A DNA stretch of 64,000 nt from Brevibacillus laterosporus (GCA_007833815.1 CP033464.1:3156001-3220000), one strand, 5' to 3'; counted from the first letter of the stretch, positions 9,756 to 19,665 are shown. Made by a program: numbers and translations. The notes: generated from the sequence alone by a model not told the origin.

Positions 9756-9920
9756 TTGTTCAAAACTCAACGATCTAAAATACTGATAAGATGCAACCAA
9801 TGTGGCGAAAAATTTATCTTGCGTGGTCGCCCAGGTATAGAAGGAAAAGTGGACACAGGTTTTAAGCAATGTATCTGCGACAATCAGGAACAATTTGATA
9901 TTACCCATTTGGGGGAATGA
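9756..9920 (+). CDS. Small four-cysteine protein (zinc-ribbon-like)
   Basis: This 54-residue protein has CNQCGEKF followed later by CIC, which could form a small metal-binding ribbon. The TTG at 9756 lies 9 nt after GAGGGGG; an ATG at 9738 is an alternative. A small uncharacterised protein occupies this place between prsW and sleB in related bacilli. Function is unknown. Confidence 0.6.
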   Translation: MFKTQRSKILIRCNQCGEKFILRGRPGIEGKVDTGFKQCICDNQEQFDITHLGE

Positions 9921-9957
9921 AGAGACTGGTATTTACTGGTCTCTTCTTTCTTTTTGT
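9918..9957 (+). terminator. Intrinsic terminator
   Basis: A stem of GAAGAGAC with GTCTCTTC is followed by a T-rich run. It separates the prsW pair from sleB. Confidence 0.8.
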
Positions 9958-10028
9958 ATAAACATGATTTCCCTCACGAACAATACAAAGAGGAAAGGAA
10001 ATTTAGCGGTTTGAAGGAGGAAATAAAC

Positions 10029-10577
10029 ATGAGGAGTAATGAGGTCAAAATATGGAGGCTTATGGTTGCAAGCACGGTTGTGGTTATTTGTACGGCATTC
10101 TATTTTTTACTTGCTACTAATCAACAGCAAGAGGTGCAGAAACAGACAGAACAACCTGCTGAATCTCAAGCGACACCAGTTGCTGCTACTGCGGCACAAA
10201 AAACATTTTCAGCCTCACAGTTATCTGGTAATGACCTTAAGTTAATGGCAAATGCTGTGTTTGGAGAAGCGCGGGGGGAACCCTATATCGGGCAAGTAGC
10301 GATTGCGGCTGTTATCATAAATCGCACAAAAAGCTCATCGTTTCCCAATACGCCATCCGCTGTTATTTTTGAACCTCGTGCCTTTACTGCGGTAGCAGAT
10401 GGACAAATTTACTTAGAGCCGAATGAAAATGCGAAAAAAGCGGTACAGGATGCTTTGAAAGGATGGGACCCAACAGAAGGATGTACCTATTATTTTAATC
10501 CAGAAACGGCTACATCCAAATGGATATGGGGTCGTCCTCAGGTGAAAAAGATCGGTAAACATATTTTCTGTCGCTAA
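10029..10577 (+). CDS. sleB: SleB/CwlJ-type spore cortex-lytic enzyme, short form
   Basis: This is a 182-residue protein. An N-terminal transmembrane or signal segment (about residues 9-27) and a Gln/Ala/Thr-rich linker lead to one Hydrolase_2 domain (ANAVFGEARGEPYIGQVAIAA to the C-terminal KKIGKHIFCR). The glutamate in GEARGE is the likely catalytic acid. Classical SleB also has an N-terminal peptidoglycan-binding domain, which is absent here. It lies directly upstream of ypeB, its usual partner in germination, so the sleB call is contextual. Confidence 0.85.
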   Translation: MRSNEVKIWRLMVASTVVVICTAFYFLLATNQQQEVQKQTEQPAESQATPVAATAAQKTFSASQLSGNDLKLMANAVFGEARGEPYIGQVAIAAVIINRTKSSSFPNTPSAVIFEPRAFTAVADGQIYLEPNENAKKAVQDALKGWDPTEGCTYYFNPETATSKWIWGRPQVKKIGKHIFCR

Positions 10578-10607
10578 CCAATTCAACGTAAGAAGGAGGA
10601 TCTAGAT

Positions 10608-11984
10608 ATGGTTTATGGTGCAATTTCGCGTGTGCTGTTTCCGGTATGTTTAGTTGGAATGGTCGGTGTTGGTGTCTGGGGCTATCAGGAGCATAATGAG
10701 AAGAATAGTATCTTGATCAAAGCGGAAAATCAATATCAAAGGGCCTTTCACGATTTGAACTTTCATATTAACAAACTACATGATGAATTAGGGAAATCTG
10801 TTGTATTAAATACGCGTAAGCAGTTGGCTCCGTGCCTGACTAATGTGTGGCGTCTAGCTTATACCTCTCAAAATGACGTAGGTCAACTTCCCTTGACTCT
10901 AATGCCATTTAATAGCACGGAAGAGTTTTTGTCCAAGGTAGCTGATTTTTCTTATGAGGTAGCGGTGCGAGATTTAAATCAGCATCCATTAAACGAAAAA
11001 GAGTACAAAACGTTAAATGCACTGTATCAGAACTCTAAAAAAATCCAAAAAGAGTTGACTGGTGTGCAAACAAAGGTTCTCGATAGTAAATTGCGCTGGA
11101 TGGATGTGGAAACGGCACTTGCTAAACAGGAGCAGCCAGGTGATAACACCATCATTGACGGATTTAAAACCATTGACAAAAAAGTACAGGAATTCCCTGA
11201 AATGGAATGGGGGATGACCGTACACAATAATGAAACCAAGCGTCAGCAACGCATTAAGGGCATATCGGGAAAAACAATTAATGAACAGCAAGCGAGAGAC
11301 ATTGCTAAAAAATTTGTTGGAAAAATGGCATCGGCTGACAAGGTCGATGTTGAAAAGAATGGAAAAGGTATGCAATATAACGCTTACAGCATCCGCATTA
11401 CTAAAAATAATGCCAGTCCAATTAATATGGATGTTACTAAAAAAGGTGGAAAAGTCGTCTGGCTGTTAAACGAGCGGGAAGTCAAACAAGTAAAAATTAA
11501 CTTGGATCAAGCGGAAAAGAGTGCTAAGAAGTTCCTGAAGGAAAAAGGGTACGGTGAAATGGCAGCAACGGAACGAGATACATACGGAGGGTTAGGGGTA
11601 TTTACGTTTGTGCCAAAAGTGGAAGACGTACTCATCTATCCTGATTCCGTAACGGTCAAAGTCGCACTTGATAACGGAGATGTAAATGGCTTCCATGCTG
11701 TTGAATATTTATTTAACCATAAGCAACGCATCATTCCAAAAGCCAAAGTCTCCGCCCAGCGAGCAAGAACAATGATAAATCCACATGTTAAGATTACTGA
11801 CTCTAGACTAGCCATGATTCAGGGTAAAAATAACGGGAAAGAAGTATTGGCGTATGAGTTTTCTGGACAATTTGAGAATGATGTCTACATGATCTATATC
11901 AATGCGCAGACAGGCGAAGAAGAGGATGTAATAAAAATGAAAATAGGCGAACAAAATATGCCAAAACAAGGCGAAAATGCATAA
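10608..11984 (+). CDS. ypeB: Germination protein YpeB
   Basis: The 458-residue protein has an N-terminal transmembrane anchor (about residues 7-26), a long helical region, and C-terminal PepSY-like repeats (from ISGKTINEQQARDIAKKF and again from INLDQAEKSAKKFLKEKG). YpeB is needed to stabilise and localise SleB in the spore. It is 30 nt downstream of sleB with its own AAGGAGG. Length matches the family. Confidence 0.92.
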   Translation: MVYGAISRVLFPVCLVGMVGVGVWGYQEHNEKNSILIKAENQYQRAFHDLNFHINKLHDELGKSVVLNTRKQLAPCLTNVWRLAYTSQNDVGQLPLTLMPFNSTEEFLSKVADFSYEVAVRDLNQHPLNEKEYKTLNALYQNSKKIQKELTGVQTKVLDSKLRWMDVETALAKQEQPGDNTIIDGFKTIDKKVQEFPEMEWGMTVHNNETKRQQRIKGISGKTINEQQARDIAKKFVGKMASADKVDVEKNGKGMQYNAYSIRITKNNASPINMDVTKKGGKVVWLLNEREVKQVKINLDQAEKSAKKFLKEKGYGEMAATERDTYGGLGVFTFVPKVEDVLIYPDSVTVKVALDNGDVNGFHAVEYLFNHKQRIIPKAKVSAQRARTMINPHVKITDSRLAMIQGKNNGKEVLAYEFSGQFENDVYMIYINAQTGEEEDVIKMKIGEQNMPKQGENA

Positions 11985-11999
11985 GAGGATAAGTGAGGG

Positions 12000-12038
12000 A
12001 ACAAAGAAGTTTGTCTACGGGCAAACTTCTTTGTTTGC
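12000..12038 (+). terminator. Intrinsic terminator after ypeB
   Basis: A perfect 14-bp stem (AACAAAGAAGTTTG with its complement) lies after the ypeB stop; the T run is moderate. Confidence 0.85.
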
Positions 12039-12097
12039 TGTATGGATATCTGCGTGTGTATAATGTTGGAAGAGGGTGAGAAGGGGAGGAAATAAGA

Positions 12098-12781
12098 GTG
12101 AGTGTGCTGCCTCAAGTAGGACAAGTGATGCGTCTATCTCTCGCGTCCCTATCAGAAGAGCAAAACAAGCAAGTGTACAAGACAAGGCTAGCAGATTATT
12201 CAGAAAAAACGTTTGCCATTGAACTACCCATTGACGAAGAAACAGGTAGAACAAAGACTCTTCCAATTGGAACGACTTGTTCAGTATGGTATGTTGGACA
12301 AGATGGTTCACGCTTTGATTTTGTAACAAAAATTATGGGTACGAAGCAAGAAAACATTCCGATGCTTTTGTTGGAAAAGGTCGAAAAGGAACAGATCGTT
12401 CGTACACAACGTAGAGGTTATTTGCGAGTACCTGCAAGCTTTGAGGTATCTGTTAGCTATCCAAACATCAGAGGGAAACAAAAAATCCTGGCTAAGTCCT
12501 TGGATATTAGTGGTGGGGGTCTGGCATTTGCTTGTCCAAAAGCCCACATTTTACAAGAACAGCAGGAAGTTGAAATGTGGATTAGTTTGCCTTCCAAAAC
12601 TGGTTCTGTTAGTCATGCCTTTGCCACAGCACTGGTGGCGCGCGTGCAAGAACAAGAACTGAGTGATTTCAATTGGATATCTTTGCAATTTGTAGCCATA
12701 TCTGAAGCAGATCGAGCTAAAATTGTTCGTGTTTGTTATGAACGCCAGTTGGAAATAAGGCAAAAAGGTATAGTTGAATAA
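12098..12781 (+). CDS. motI: c-di-GMP receptor with YcgR/PilZ domains (MotI/DgrA-like)
   Basis: This 227-residue protein has an N-terminal YcgR-like flagellar brake domain and a C-terminal PilZ domain with the c-di-GMP motifs QRRGYLRVP (RxxxR type) near residue 106 and DISGGGLAF (D/NxSxxG) near 137. The Bacillus counterpart YpfA/MotI slows the flagellar motor by binding MotA. It has a GTG start with GGGGAGG upstream. It sits between ypeB and ypfB/cmk as in Bacillus. Confidence 0.87.
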   Translation: MSVLPQVGQVMRLSLASLSEEQNKQVYKTRLADYSEKTFAIELPIDEETGRTKTLPIGTTCSVWYVGQDGSRFDFVTKIMGTKQENIPMLLLEKVEKEQIVRTQRRGYLRVPASFEVSVSYPNIRGKQKILAKSLDISGGGLAFACPKAHILQEQQEVEMWISLPSKTGSVSHAFATALVARVQEQELSDFNWISLQFVAISEADRAKIVRVCYERQLEIRQKGIVE

Positions 12782-12814
12782 CAGTTGACTATCAACATGA
12801 AGGAGCGCTACTCC

Positions 12815-13000
12815 ATGAAAAAATCAACGTTTGATGCCCGGTTTGTAACGCTTTCCAGTCGTCTGGAGAAAACTCTAATTAGAGCTATTATTATTTTTAT
12901 TACTTCCGTACTGCTGGCCCAAACCATTTTGTCATGGAGTTCAATACGCCCCTATCTCGTTCGCGTTGAACGATTGGAAGGCATTCCTGCTATCCGCTAA
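12815..13000 (+). CDS. Small single-pass membrane protein (YpfB-like)
   Basis: The 61-residue protein has one hydrophobic segment (about residues 22-41) and a basic N terminus. The ATG at 12815 follows AAGGAGCG. It takes the place of ypfB between the PilZ gene and cmk. Function is unknown. Confidence 0.65.
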   Translation: MKKSTFDARFVTLSSRLEKTLIRAIIIFITSVLLAQTILSWSSIRPYLVRVERLEGIPAIR

Positions 13001-13002
13001 GT

Positions 13003-13031
13003 TTGCTTCATGTAGGCTGTTGTGGTACAAT
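13003..13031 (+). promoter_or_regulatory. Putative sigma-A promoter for cmk operon
   Basis: TTGCTT and TACAAT are 17 bp apart, about 90 bp before the cmk start. Confidence 0.6.
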
Positions 13032-13120
13032 GTACCATAGCTTGGCTTCGACGAACTGTCTTCGCTCGAGGCTTTTCTTCATTATTAACGTATTTAAACT
13101 CTAGTAGGTGAATTTACATA

Positions 13121-13771
13121 ATGAATATTGCAATTGATGGACCTGCTGGTGCAGGGAAAAGTACCGTAGCCCAACTAGTTGCGGCTACATTACAGTACGT
13201 TTATATTGATACGGGAGCGATGTACCGAGCTTTAGCTTGGGCTGTTTTAAAGAGTAACACAGCTATTGAAGATCAAGAATCTGTTGTTAGTCTGTTACAA
13301 CAAGCCAAGATTGAGTTAAAGCGTACGGAGGAAGGTCAACGTGTTTGTTGGGATCATGAGGATATCACTCACCAAATTCGTACACAGGAAGTAAGTAATT
13401 ATGCTTCTGTAGTGGCCAGTTATCCAGCAGTTCGTGCTACGATGCTGACTTTGCAACGTGAGATGGCTCAGCAAGGAAATGTAGTTATGGATGGTCGTGA
13501 TATAGGTACGCATGTGTTACCTGAAGCCGAAGTGAAAGTATTTCTGACTGCTTCCATTGAAGAAAGAGCTGCACGTCGTTTTGGTGATCTTGTTGCAAAA
13601 GGAGAGCACCCTGATATAACTGAATTACAAAAGGAAATTGCAGAGCGTGATAAACGCGATCGGGAGCGAGAAACAGCGCCACTTAAGCAGGCTGAAAATG
13701 CTATCTTGTTAGATACCACTGGAATGCCACTTGATGAGGTTGTCAGTAAAATTCTTGCGCTATGCAAATGA
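13121..13771 (+). CDS. cmk: Cytidylate kinase
   Basis: This 216-residue kinase phosphorylates CMP/dCMP with ATP. The P-loop GPAGAGKST is at residues 6-14, the acceptor motif DTGAMYRA follows, and the motif MDGRDIGT lies mid-protein. Length and order upstream of plsC and the S1 protein are typical for Bacillales. Confidence 0.95.
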   Translation: MNIAIDGPAGAGKSTVAQLVAATLQYVYIDTGAMYRALAWAVLKSNTAIEDQESVVSLLQQAKIELKRTEEGQRVCWDHEDITHQIRTQEVSNYASVVASYPAVRATMLTLQREMAQQGNVVMDGRDIGTHVLPEAEVKVFLTASIEERAARRFGDLVAKGEHPDITELQKEIAERDKRDRERETAPLKQAENAILLDTTGMPLDEVVSKILALCK

Positions 13772-13785
13772 TTGGGTGAAATATA

Positions 13786-14379
13786 TTGATTCTTTATAAA
13801 TTTTTTCGAGGTGCATTCCGTATTGCTCTTAAGGGGTTATATCGTTTTGAATCCATTGGATATGAGAATGTACCCGATGAAGGTCCTGTTATTCTTTGTT
13901 CCAACCATATTAGCAATTGGGATCCGCCTTTGCTAGGATGTGGAATAGAGCGACAAGTCTGTTATATGGCAAAAGAAGAATTGTTTAAGCTTCCCGTTGT
14001 GTCCTATGTGATGAAAAGCTTCAGCGCTATTCCTGTTAAGCGTGGTGGGAATGATCGTGGTGCCATTCGTGCTACGTTACAAATTCTGGAGCAAGGAAAA
14101 GTCTTTGGTATTTTTCCAGAAGGAACGCGAAGCAAAACCGGCGAATTAGGAGAAGGGAAGACAGGAATAGCAATGTTTGCGCTCAAATCACAGGCAGATG
14201 TCGTTCCTGTAGCAGTAATTGGACCATATCGTTTGTTCCATAAGGTAAAAGTCGTGTATGGAAAGCCGATAGACCTCTCGAAGTATAGAGAGGCTAAAAG
14301 CAGTAGTGAAACTATGCGCGAGGTAACGCAGGTGATTATGAGCGAAATTCAAAAATTGAAAGATGCTCATCAACAGTAG
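13786..14379 (+). CDS. plsC: 1-acyl-sn-glycerol-3-phosphate acyltransferase
   Basis: The 197-residue membrane-associated acyltransferase converts lysophosphatidate to phosphatidate. It shows the HX4D catalytic motif (NHISNWDPP), the acyl-acceptor motif FPEGTRSK and the VPVAVIG block. The start is TTG at 13786, 14 nt after the cmk stop, so it is co-transcribed with cmk. Two other phospholipid genes (plsY, gpsA) follow within 6 kb. Confidence 0.92.
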   Translation: MILYKFFRGAFRIALKGLYRFESIGYENVPDEGPVILCSNHISNWDPPLLGCGIERQVCYMAKEELFKLPVVSYVMKSFSAIPVKRGGNDRGAIRATLQILEQGKVFGIFPEGTRSKTGELGEGKTGIAMFALKSQADVVPVAVIGPYRLFHKVKVVYGKPIDLSKYREAKSSSETMREVTQVIMSEIQKLKDAHQQ

Positions 14380-14557
14380 TAAGTTGGATACGTGGAATTT
14401 GTATGGTTTTTCCAGTATCATCATATACTAATAGCTACTCTCACCTGCTTGAATTTTGGAAGACCACACGCCATTGGCGGGGTTTGATATATTTTGTTCA
14501 CAGATTGGCTTCAATAACACTTACATGTCAATGTTGGCATTCGAGGAGGTTTGTTCA

Positions 14558-15739
14558 ATGGTCGATGGCACAGATAACAACGTAAGTCTAACAGATGTTC
14601 AAACTCTGTCCGTAGGGGACATTGTGAAGGCAAAAGTGACAAAGGTAGAAGAAAAACAAGTATTGGTCGATGTAGGCTACAAATATGATGGTCTTATCCC
14701 AATCAGTGAGCTTTCTGGTCTTCACGTAGAAAAAACTTCTGATGTAGTTTCAGAAGGCGATGAGTTTACTGTAAAAGTAACAAAACTGAATGAGGAAAAA
14801 GAAGAGCTCGTTGTTTCTAAAAAAGCAATCGATGCCCAAAAAGCATGGGAAGACTTAGCTAAGAAACAAGAGAACAAAGAAACAATTGAAGCTGAAGTAA
14901 AAGACGTAGTAAAAGGTGGACTTGTAGTAGATGTAGGTCTACGTGGTTTTATCCCTGCTTCTATGGTAGAACGTCATTTCGTAGAGGATTTTAGCGACTA
15001 CAAAGGACGCACGCTTACTCTAAAGGTTATGGAACTGGATCAAGAAAAGAACAAAGTGATCCTTTCTCATAAAGCTGTTTTGGAAGAGGAAGCCAAATTA
15101 AGCAAAGGCAAAGTACTGGAAAGCATCGAAGCAGGAAATATCCTTGATGGTACCGTACAACGCTTGACTGACTTTGGCGTGTTTGTTGACATTGGTGGCG
15201 TAGATGGACTTGTTCATGTATCTGAACTAGCTTGGGAGCATGTAGATAAGCCAGCTGATGTGGTAAAAGAGGGCGACAAGGTAAAAGTGAAGGTTTTGAA
15301 AGTGGATAAGGAAAATGAGCGCATCAGCTTGAGTATGAAAGAAGCGCAACCAGGTCCTTACCATGATGTTGCTGAGAAGTTCAAAAAGGGTGACGTGGTT
15401 ACCGGTACGGTGAAGCGTCTAACAGGCTTTGGTGCATTTGTAGAAATCGCTCCTCACGTAGAAGGCTTGGTGCATATCTCACAAATCGCAAATCGCCGTG
15501 TAAAAACACCTAGCGAGGTATTAAAAGAAGGGCAAGAGGTTAAGGTAAAAGTCCTTGAAATCAACCCTGCTGAGCAACGTGTAAGCTTGAGTATTCGTGC
15601 GGTTGAAGAAGATCGTGATGAAGAGGCAGAACGTGTATCTCGTAAAGAACTGCAACAATATACACAAGATAACAATCAACAAGGTATGGGTGTGACGCTG
15701 GGCGATTTGTTCGGCGACCTACGAGACAAGCTGAAATAA
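14558..15739 (+). CDS. rpsA: S1 RNA-binding domain protein, 30S ribosomal protein S1 homologue
   Basis: The 393-residue protein is built of four S1 repeats beginning near residues 17, 103, 188 and 273, each with the KVxVxxVD / GFVxxGLVHIS pattern. Four repeats are typical of the Gram-positive form (YpfD in Bacillus); the proteobacterial protein has six. The ATG at 14558 follows CGAGGAGG; the in-frame region upstream has no ribosome site. A strong terminator follows. Confidence 0.92.
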   Translation: MVDGTDNNVSLTDVQTLSVGDIVKAKVTKVEEKQVLVDVGYKYDGLIPISELSGLHVEKTSDVVSEGDEFTVKVTKLNEEKEELVVSKKAIDAQKAWEDLAKKQENKETIEAEVKDVVKGGLVVDVGLRGFIPASMVERHFVEDFSDYKGRTLTLKVMELDQEKNKVILSHKAVLEEEAKLSKGKVLESIEAGNILDGTVQRLTDFGVFVDIGGVDGLVHVSELAWEHVDKPADVVKEGDKVKVKVLKVDKENERISLSMKEAQPGPYHDVAEKFKKGDVVTGTVKRLTGFGAFVEIAPHVEGLVHISQIANRRVKTPSEVLKEGQEVKVKVLEINPAEQRVSLSIRAVEEDRDEEAERVSRKELQQYTQDNNQQGMGVTLGDLFGDLRDKLK

Positions 15740-15763
15740 GCTTGTAATACCGTATAAATAATA

Positions 15764-15821
15764 GGGAGAGGCAAGCCCGCATTAATCATTAGATTAATGT
15801 AGTGGTTTGCCTCTTTTTTAG
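15764..15821 (+). terminator. Intrinsic terminator after rpsA
   Basis: A long stem (GAGGCAAGCC..ATTAAT / ATTAAT..GGTTTGCCTC) is followed by TTTTTT. Confidence 0.9.
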
Positions 15822-15915
15822 TAGATTTTTCCAAATGTGGTTACTAGACCTGCATCTGAGTCATACTAGGATTACTACCTATTAAGCCTATGTTAACTAA
15901 TGAAGGTGTTGTCAG

Positions 15916-16572
15916 ATGAATGATGGAACAGTAGCCATGATAGTAGAGTGGACGCTACTATGTGTGGTGTGGATGGGAATTACCGATCAGTTTTTACATC
16001 AAATGAGATGGAAGCGTTCAACTGCATTGCTGGTACTAACGGCTTTTCTTATTACTAGTTACAGTGAGTGGAGACTCTATGTAATCCCTGTGGAAGTAAA
16101 TGTGAGCGGGATGCTTCTCCCAATATTGATGGGAGGTGTATTATGGTACTTTCTCAAAAAACAACGGCGGAAATATATGTTGACAAGTGCTGTATTGTTG
16201 ACACTTTCTCTTATTTTGTTACGTAAATTATTTTTTTGGGACCCGGTACTTTTATTCATTGATGAAGTGATAATTTTACCGGTACTTTGTGTAATTTTGT
16301 GTTTTATTATGACAAGGCATGCTATCTATCACTGGTTTTTACTTTGTGTTGCATTGCCACTATCAGATGCGTTCTATCAGGCTTCATTTTTATCACTGAC
16401 CGAGCGTTGCGTCATTGGGGGAGAATATCAGCAAGATTTATTTTGGACGTCATTTGCTATGTGGACAGGTTGTTATATGGTTTGTCAACTGGTACAGAAG
16501 ACGGGCTTGCTCTTGCGCACACGGATTGCCCCTATGTTTCGATTTAAGTCCAAATCTCCTACGAACAGGTGA
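15916..16572 (+). CDS. YphA-like multi-pass membrane protein
   Basis: This 218-residue protein has about six hydrophobic segments and a basic C terminus. It resembles the YphA family by size, topology and position upstream of the YIEGIA gene. No catalytic motif is visible. It is 6 nt from the next gene, forming an operon. Confidence 0.6.
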   Translation: MNDGTVAMIVEWTLLCVVWMGITDQFLHQMRWKRSTALLVLTAFLITSYSEWRLYVIPVEVNVSGMLLPILMGGVLWYFLKKQRRKYMLTSAVLLTLSLILLRKLFFWDPVLLFIDEVIILPVLCVILCFIMTRHAIYHWFLLCVALPLSDAFYQASFLSLTERCVIGGEYQQDLFWTSFAMWTGCYMVCQLVQKTGLLLRTRIAPMFRFKSKSPTNR

Positions 16573-16578
16573 ACAACG

Positions 16579-17493
16579 ATGATCAAAGAACTGCTTTCTA
16601 ATGAGTATGTCGTTCCCCTCTTAATTGGGATTTTTGCTGGAATTGTAACACGACTGTATTTACTTCGGACAGATTACCGCCAATATCCTACCTATCCTCA
16701 TGGTAAGCTAATCCATGTAGCACTTGGGATTATCGCCTCCGGATTGGGTGCGGTTGCTGTACCATCCTTTTTAAAGGAGGATTACACGGCTATTACGTTT
16801 CTAGCCCTTGCCGCCCAACAATTTAGGGATGTTCGTAACATGGAGCGAGCGACATTGACGGAAATAGATAAACACGAGCTCGTTCCACGCGGTGGTAGTT
16901 ATATTGAAGGGATCGCCATGGTATTTGAAGGGCGTAATTATCTGGTTATTTTCTCTGCATTTTGTACTACGTTTGCAACCGTACTGTTCAACTGGTACGG
17001 AGGTGTAATAGTAGGTATGCTCACCTTGTTGATTTCTCGCATATTCAAATCGGGAAAGTCCCTGAAATACTTAGCGGATGTAGAGCCTGCTACCATTCGT
17101 CTAGATGGCGTGGATTTATATGTAGATGACATATACATGATGAACGTGGGATCTCCAGAGGCTCAAGAGATTATCAGGGAACGTGGTGTAGGTTATGTGC
17201 TTATTCCTAAGAATGCCAATGCGAAAGTAACTATTTCACATCCAGGCCAGCGTCAGGCGATTATGCACGATGCCTCAACCATACTAGGGATTTATTCAGA
17301 CGAAGGCGAACCATCTCTTACTCCTCTTATAAAGCGTGATCTGAAAACTGGTCGCATGGGAGTCTTTTTGTTGCCTTATGAGCAGGGAGTAAAAAAAGGA
17401 CAGAGTGTACTTGAAAATACGCCTGTTATCGAAAGTGCCATTCGTATGCCTAGTGAAGCAAAGGTCAATCAGCCAAAGGGGAGTTCATCATGA
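16579..17493 (+). CDS. YIEGIA family membrane protein
   Basis: The 304-residue protein has N-terminal transmembrane helices and the diagnostic GGSYIEGIAMVFEGRNYL segment near residue 106, then a cytoplasmic C-terminal half. Families of this kind are found in spore formers; the biochemical role is not established to my knowledge. It overlaps the following gene by 4 nt. Confidence 0.85.
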   Translation: MIKELLSNEYVVPLLIGIFAGIVTRLYLLRTDYRQYPTYPHGKLIHVALGIIASGLGAVAVPSFLKEDYTAITFLALAAQQFRDVRNMERATLTEIDKHELVPRGGSYIEGIAMVFEGRNYLVIFSAFCTTFATVLFNWYGGVIVGMLTLLISRIFKSGKSLKYLADVEPATIRLDGVDLYVDDIYMMNVGSPEAQEIIRERGVGYVLIPKNANAKVTISHPGQRQAIMHDASTILGIYSDEGEPSLTPLIKRDLKTGRMGVFLLPYEQGVKKGQSVLENTPVIESAIRMPSEAKVNQPKGSSS

Positions 17494-17672
17494 GTGCTGG
17501 CATTCTGGCAATCATTACAACGAGAAAAGGGGATGTAGCAGGTGGAGCTCCCATCTTTTTTGCAAAGGATAGCAAGGAGATGCAAGATATCGCGTTTACA
17601 CTAGAAAAAATAACAGATGCAATGATTCATCAAATTACACCAGAAATCCTGGTCATTGTTAGGCACAAGTAG
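17490..17672 (+). CDS. Capping complex subunit for YIEGIA
   Basis: This 60-residue protein starts within the YIEGIA stop (ATGA overlap) and resembles the small partner annotated with YIEGIA proteins (TTRKGDVAGGAPIFFAKD). No transmembrane segment is seen. The overlap predicts fixed co-translation with its partner. Confidence 0.8.
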   Translation: MSAGILAIITTRKGDVAGGAPIFFAKDSKEMQDIAFTLEKITDAMIHQITPEILVIVRHK

Positions 17673-17727
17673 AATATGGTATGATTAATAGATGAAATAA
17701 GTTAGCAGAGAGAGAGTGTTGTGTAGT

Positions 17728-19041
17728 ATGGGATTACCAGTAGTTGCAATCGTTGGTCGCCCGAATGTGGGTAAGTCAACGATCTTTAATCGATTGGTTG
17801 GCGAAAGAGTTGCTATTGTAGAGGACAAGCCAGGTGTTACACGTGACCGTTTATATGGAAAAGGTGAATGGTTGAACCGTGAATTTCACGTTATTGATAC
17901 AGGTGGAATTGAGTTTGCCGAGACAGATCAAATTTTAACGCAGATGCGCTATCAGGCGGAATTGGCGATCGATGAGGCGGATGTCATCATTTTGATCGTA
18001 GATGTACGCTCTGGAGTGACGGATGCTGACTTGAACGTAGCACGCATGCTAAACCGAACAGGCAAACCAATTGTATTAGCCGTCAATAAAGTGGATAATT
18101 TTGAAATGCGTAATGATATTTTTGAGTTTTACCAGCTTGGAGTGGGAGAGCCATTCCCGATCTCAGGGTCACATGGTCTTGGACTAGGTGATATGCTAGA
18201 TGAGGTTTTACATCACCTTCCTCCTATGGGTGAAGAGGATAAACGCGATGACGTGATCCGCGTTTCCATTATTGGTCGTCCAAATGTAGGAAAATCTTCT
18301 TTAACCAATGCAATATTGGGTGAAGAGCGAGTTATTGTTAGTGAAGTAGCCGGAACAACACGCGATGCTATCGATACGCCTTTTGAACGTGATGGTCAGG
18401 AGTACGTGTTAGTAGATACAGCTGGTATGCGTAAAAAAGGCAAAGTGTACGAGAGCACGGAGAAGTATAGCGTGATGCGTGCGCTTAAAGCGATTGAAGA
18501 CTCCGATGTCGTACTCGTTTTAATTAACGGAGAGGAAGGCATTATCGAGCAAGATAAGAAAATTGCTGGATATGCACATGAAGCAGGTCGTGGGGTTATC
18601 ATCGTTGTTAACAAATGGGATGCCTTGGAAAAAGACGATAAAACAATGCAACGCTTTACGGAACTGATCCGCGATGAGTTCAAGTATTTGTCGTATGCAC
18701 CGATTGTTTACGTTTCTGCTAAGACAAAACAACGCGTTCATACCATTTTACCAAAAGTAAATGCCGTGGCAGATTCCCACACTATGCGCGTGAATACGTC
18801 AGTATTAAATGATTTGATTACGGACGCAACTATCATGGCTCCTCCGCCGACAGATAGAGGAAAACGTCTTAAAATTAATTATACGACACAGGTTGCTGTT
18901 AAACCACCAACGTTTATTGTGTTTGTAAACGATCCTGAGTTAATGCATTTCTCCTATGAAAGATATTTAGAAAATAAAATTCGTGGAGCGTTTGAATTTG
19001 AAGGAACGCCAATCCGTATTTTAACCCGTAAGAAAACATAG
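17728..19041 (+). CDS. der: Ribosome biogenesis GTPase Der (EngA)
   Basis: This is a 437-residue GTPase with two tandem G domains: G1 motifs GRPNVGKST (residue 9) and GRPNVGKSS (about 183), DTAGM/DTGGI switch II motifs and NKVD/NKWD G4 motifs, followed by a C-terminal KH-like domain. It acts in 50S subunit assembly. An upstream in-frame GTG (17716) exists but the ATG at 17728 gives the family length. Confidence 0.95.
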   Translation: MGLPVVAIVGRPNVGKSTIFNRLVGERVAIVEDKPGVTRDRLYGKGEWLNREFHVIDTGGIEFAETDQILTQMRYQAELAIDEADVIILIVDVRSGVTDADLNVARMLNRTGKPIVLAVNKVDNFEMRNDIFEFYQLGVGEPFPISGSHGLGLGDMLDEVLHHLPPMGEEDKRDDVIRVSIIGRPNVGKSSLTNAILGEERVIVSEVAGTTRDAIDTPFERDGQEYVLVDTAGMRKKGKVYESTEKYSVMRALKAIEDSDVVLVLINGEEGIIEQDKKIAGYAHEAGRGVIIVVNKWDALEKDDKTMQRFTELIRDEFKYLSYAPIVYVSAKTKQRVHTILPKVNAVADSHTMRVNTSVLNDLITDATIMAPPPTDRGKRLKINYTTQVAVKPPTFIVFVNDPELMHFSYERYLENKIRGAFEFEGTPIRILTRKKT

Positions 19042-19056
19042 GGAGTGGAGAATGCA

Positions 19057-19665
19057 ATGATGGTGCTGATTTCTCTCGTCATCAGTTATTTGCTCGGTTC
19101 CGTTAGCTTTAGTTATTTAGTAGCAAAAAAAATGGCGGGTATCGACATCCGAAGTCACGGTAGTGGGAATGCTGGAGCGACTAATACGCTCCGCGTTCTC
19201 GGTAAAGGTCCTGCGATCGTTGTTTTGCTATTGGATTTGTTAAAAGGAGTGCTAGCAATGTTCATTACCCATTGGCTTACCGATGGGAATGCCGTGGCGT
19301 ACGCCTTCTCTGGTGTTTTAGCGATCGTAGGCCACAATTGGCCAATTTTTTATGGATTCCGCGGTGGAAAGGGTATTGCTACAACAGTTGGGGTAGCTCT
19401 GGCCTTATCGCCACTAGCATTTTTGATTTGTACGATTCTGACTATTATTTGTATTGCTATTACCAAGTATGTCTCTGTGGGATCATTGCTTTTTGTTACA
19501 TTATTTCCTGTATTGATTTGGTTTTTTAAACAGGACATTTATGTTTTTTGGATTACCTTGGCGATTCCTGCATTGGCTTATTATCGGCATTATTCCAACC
19601 TTGTTAATTTGTGGAACGGAACAGAACGCAAACTTGGTGATAAATCGAATAGGAAACTAAGCTGA
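19057..19665 (+). CDS. plsY: Acyl-phosphate glycerol-3-phosphate acyltransferase PlsY
   Basis: The 202-residue integral membrane enzyme makes lysophosphatidate from acyl-phosphate and glycerol-3-phosphate. Its three motifs are visible: SGNAGATNTLR, the HNWPIFYGFRGGKGIAT block, and the later YRHYSN. The gene is tightly coupled to der (15 nt) and gpsA (12 nt), which supplies the glycerol-3-phosphate. Confidence 0.94.
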   Translation: MMVLISLVISYLLGSVSFSYLVAKKMAGIDIRSHGSGNAGATNTLRVLGKGPAIVVLLLDLLKGVLAMFITHWLTDGNAVAYAFSGVLAIVGHNWPIFYGFRGGKGIATTVGVALALSPLAFLICTILTIICIAITKYVSVGSLLFVTLFPVLIWFFKQDIYVFWITLAIPALAYYRHYSNLVNLWNGTERKLGDKSNRKLS

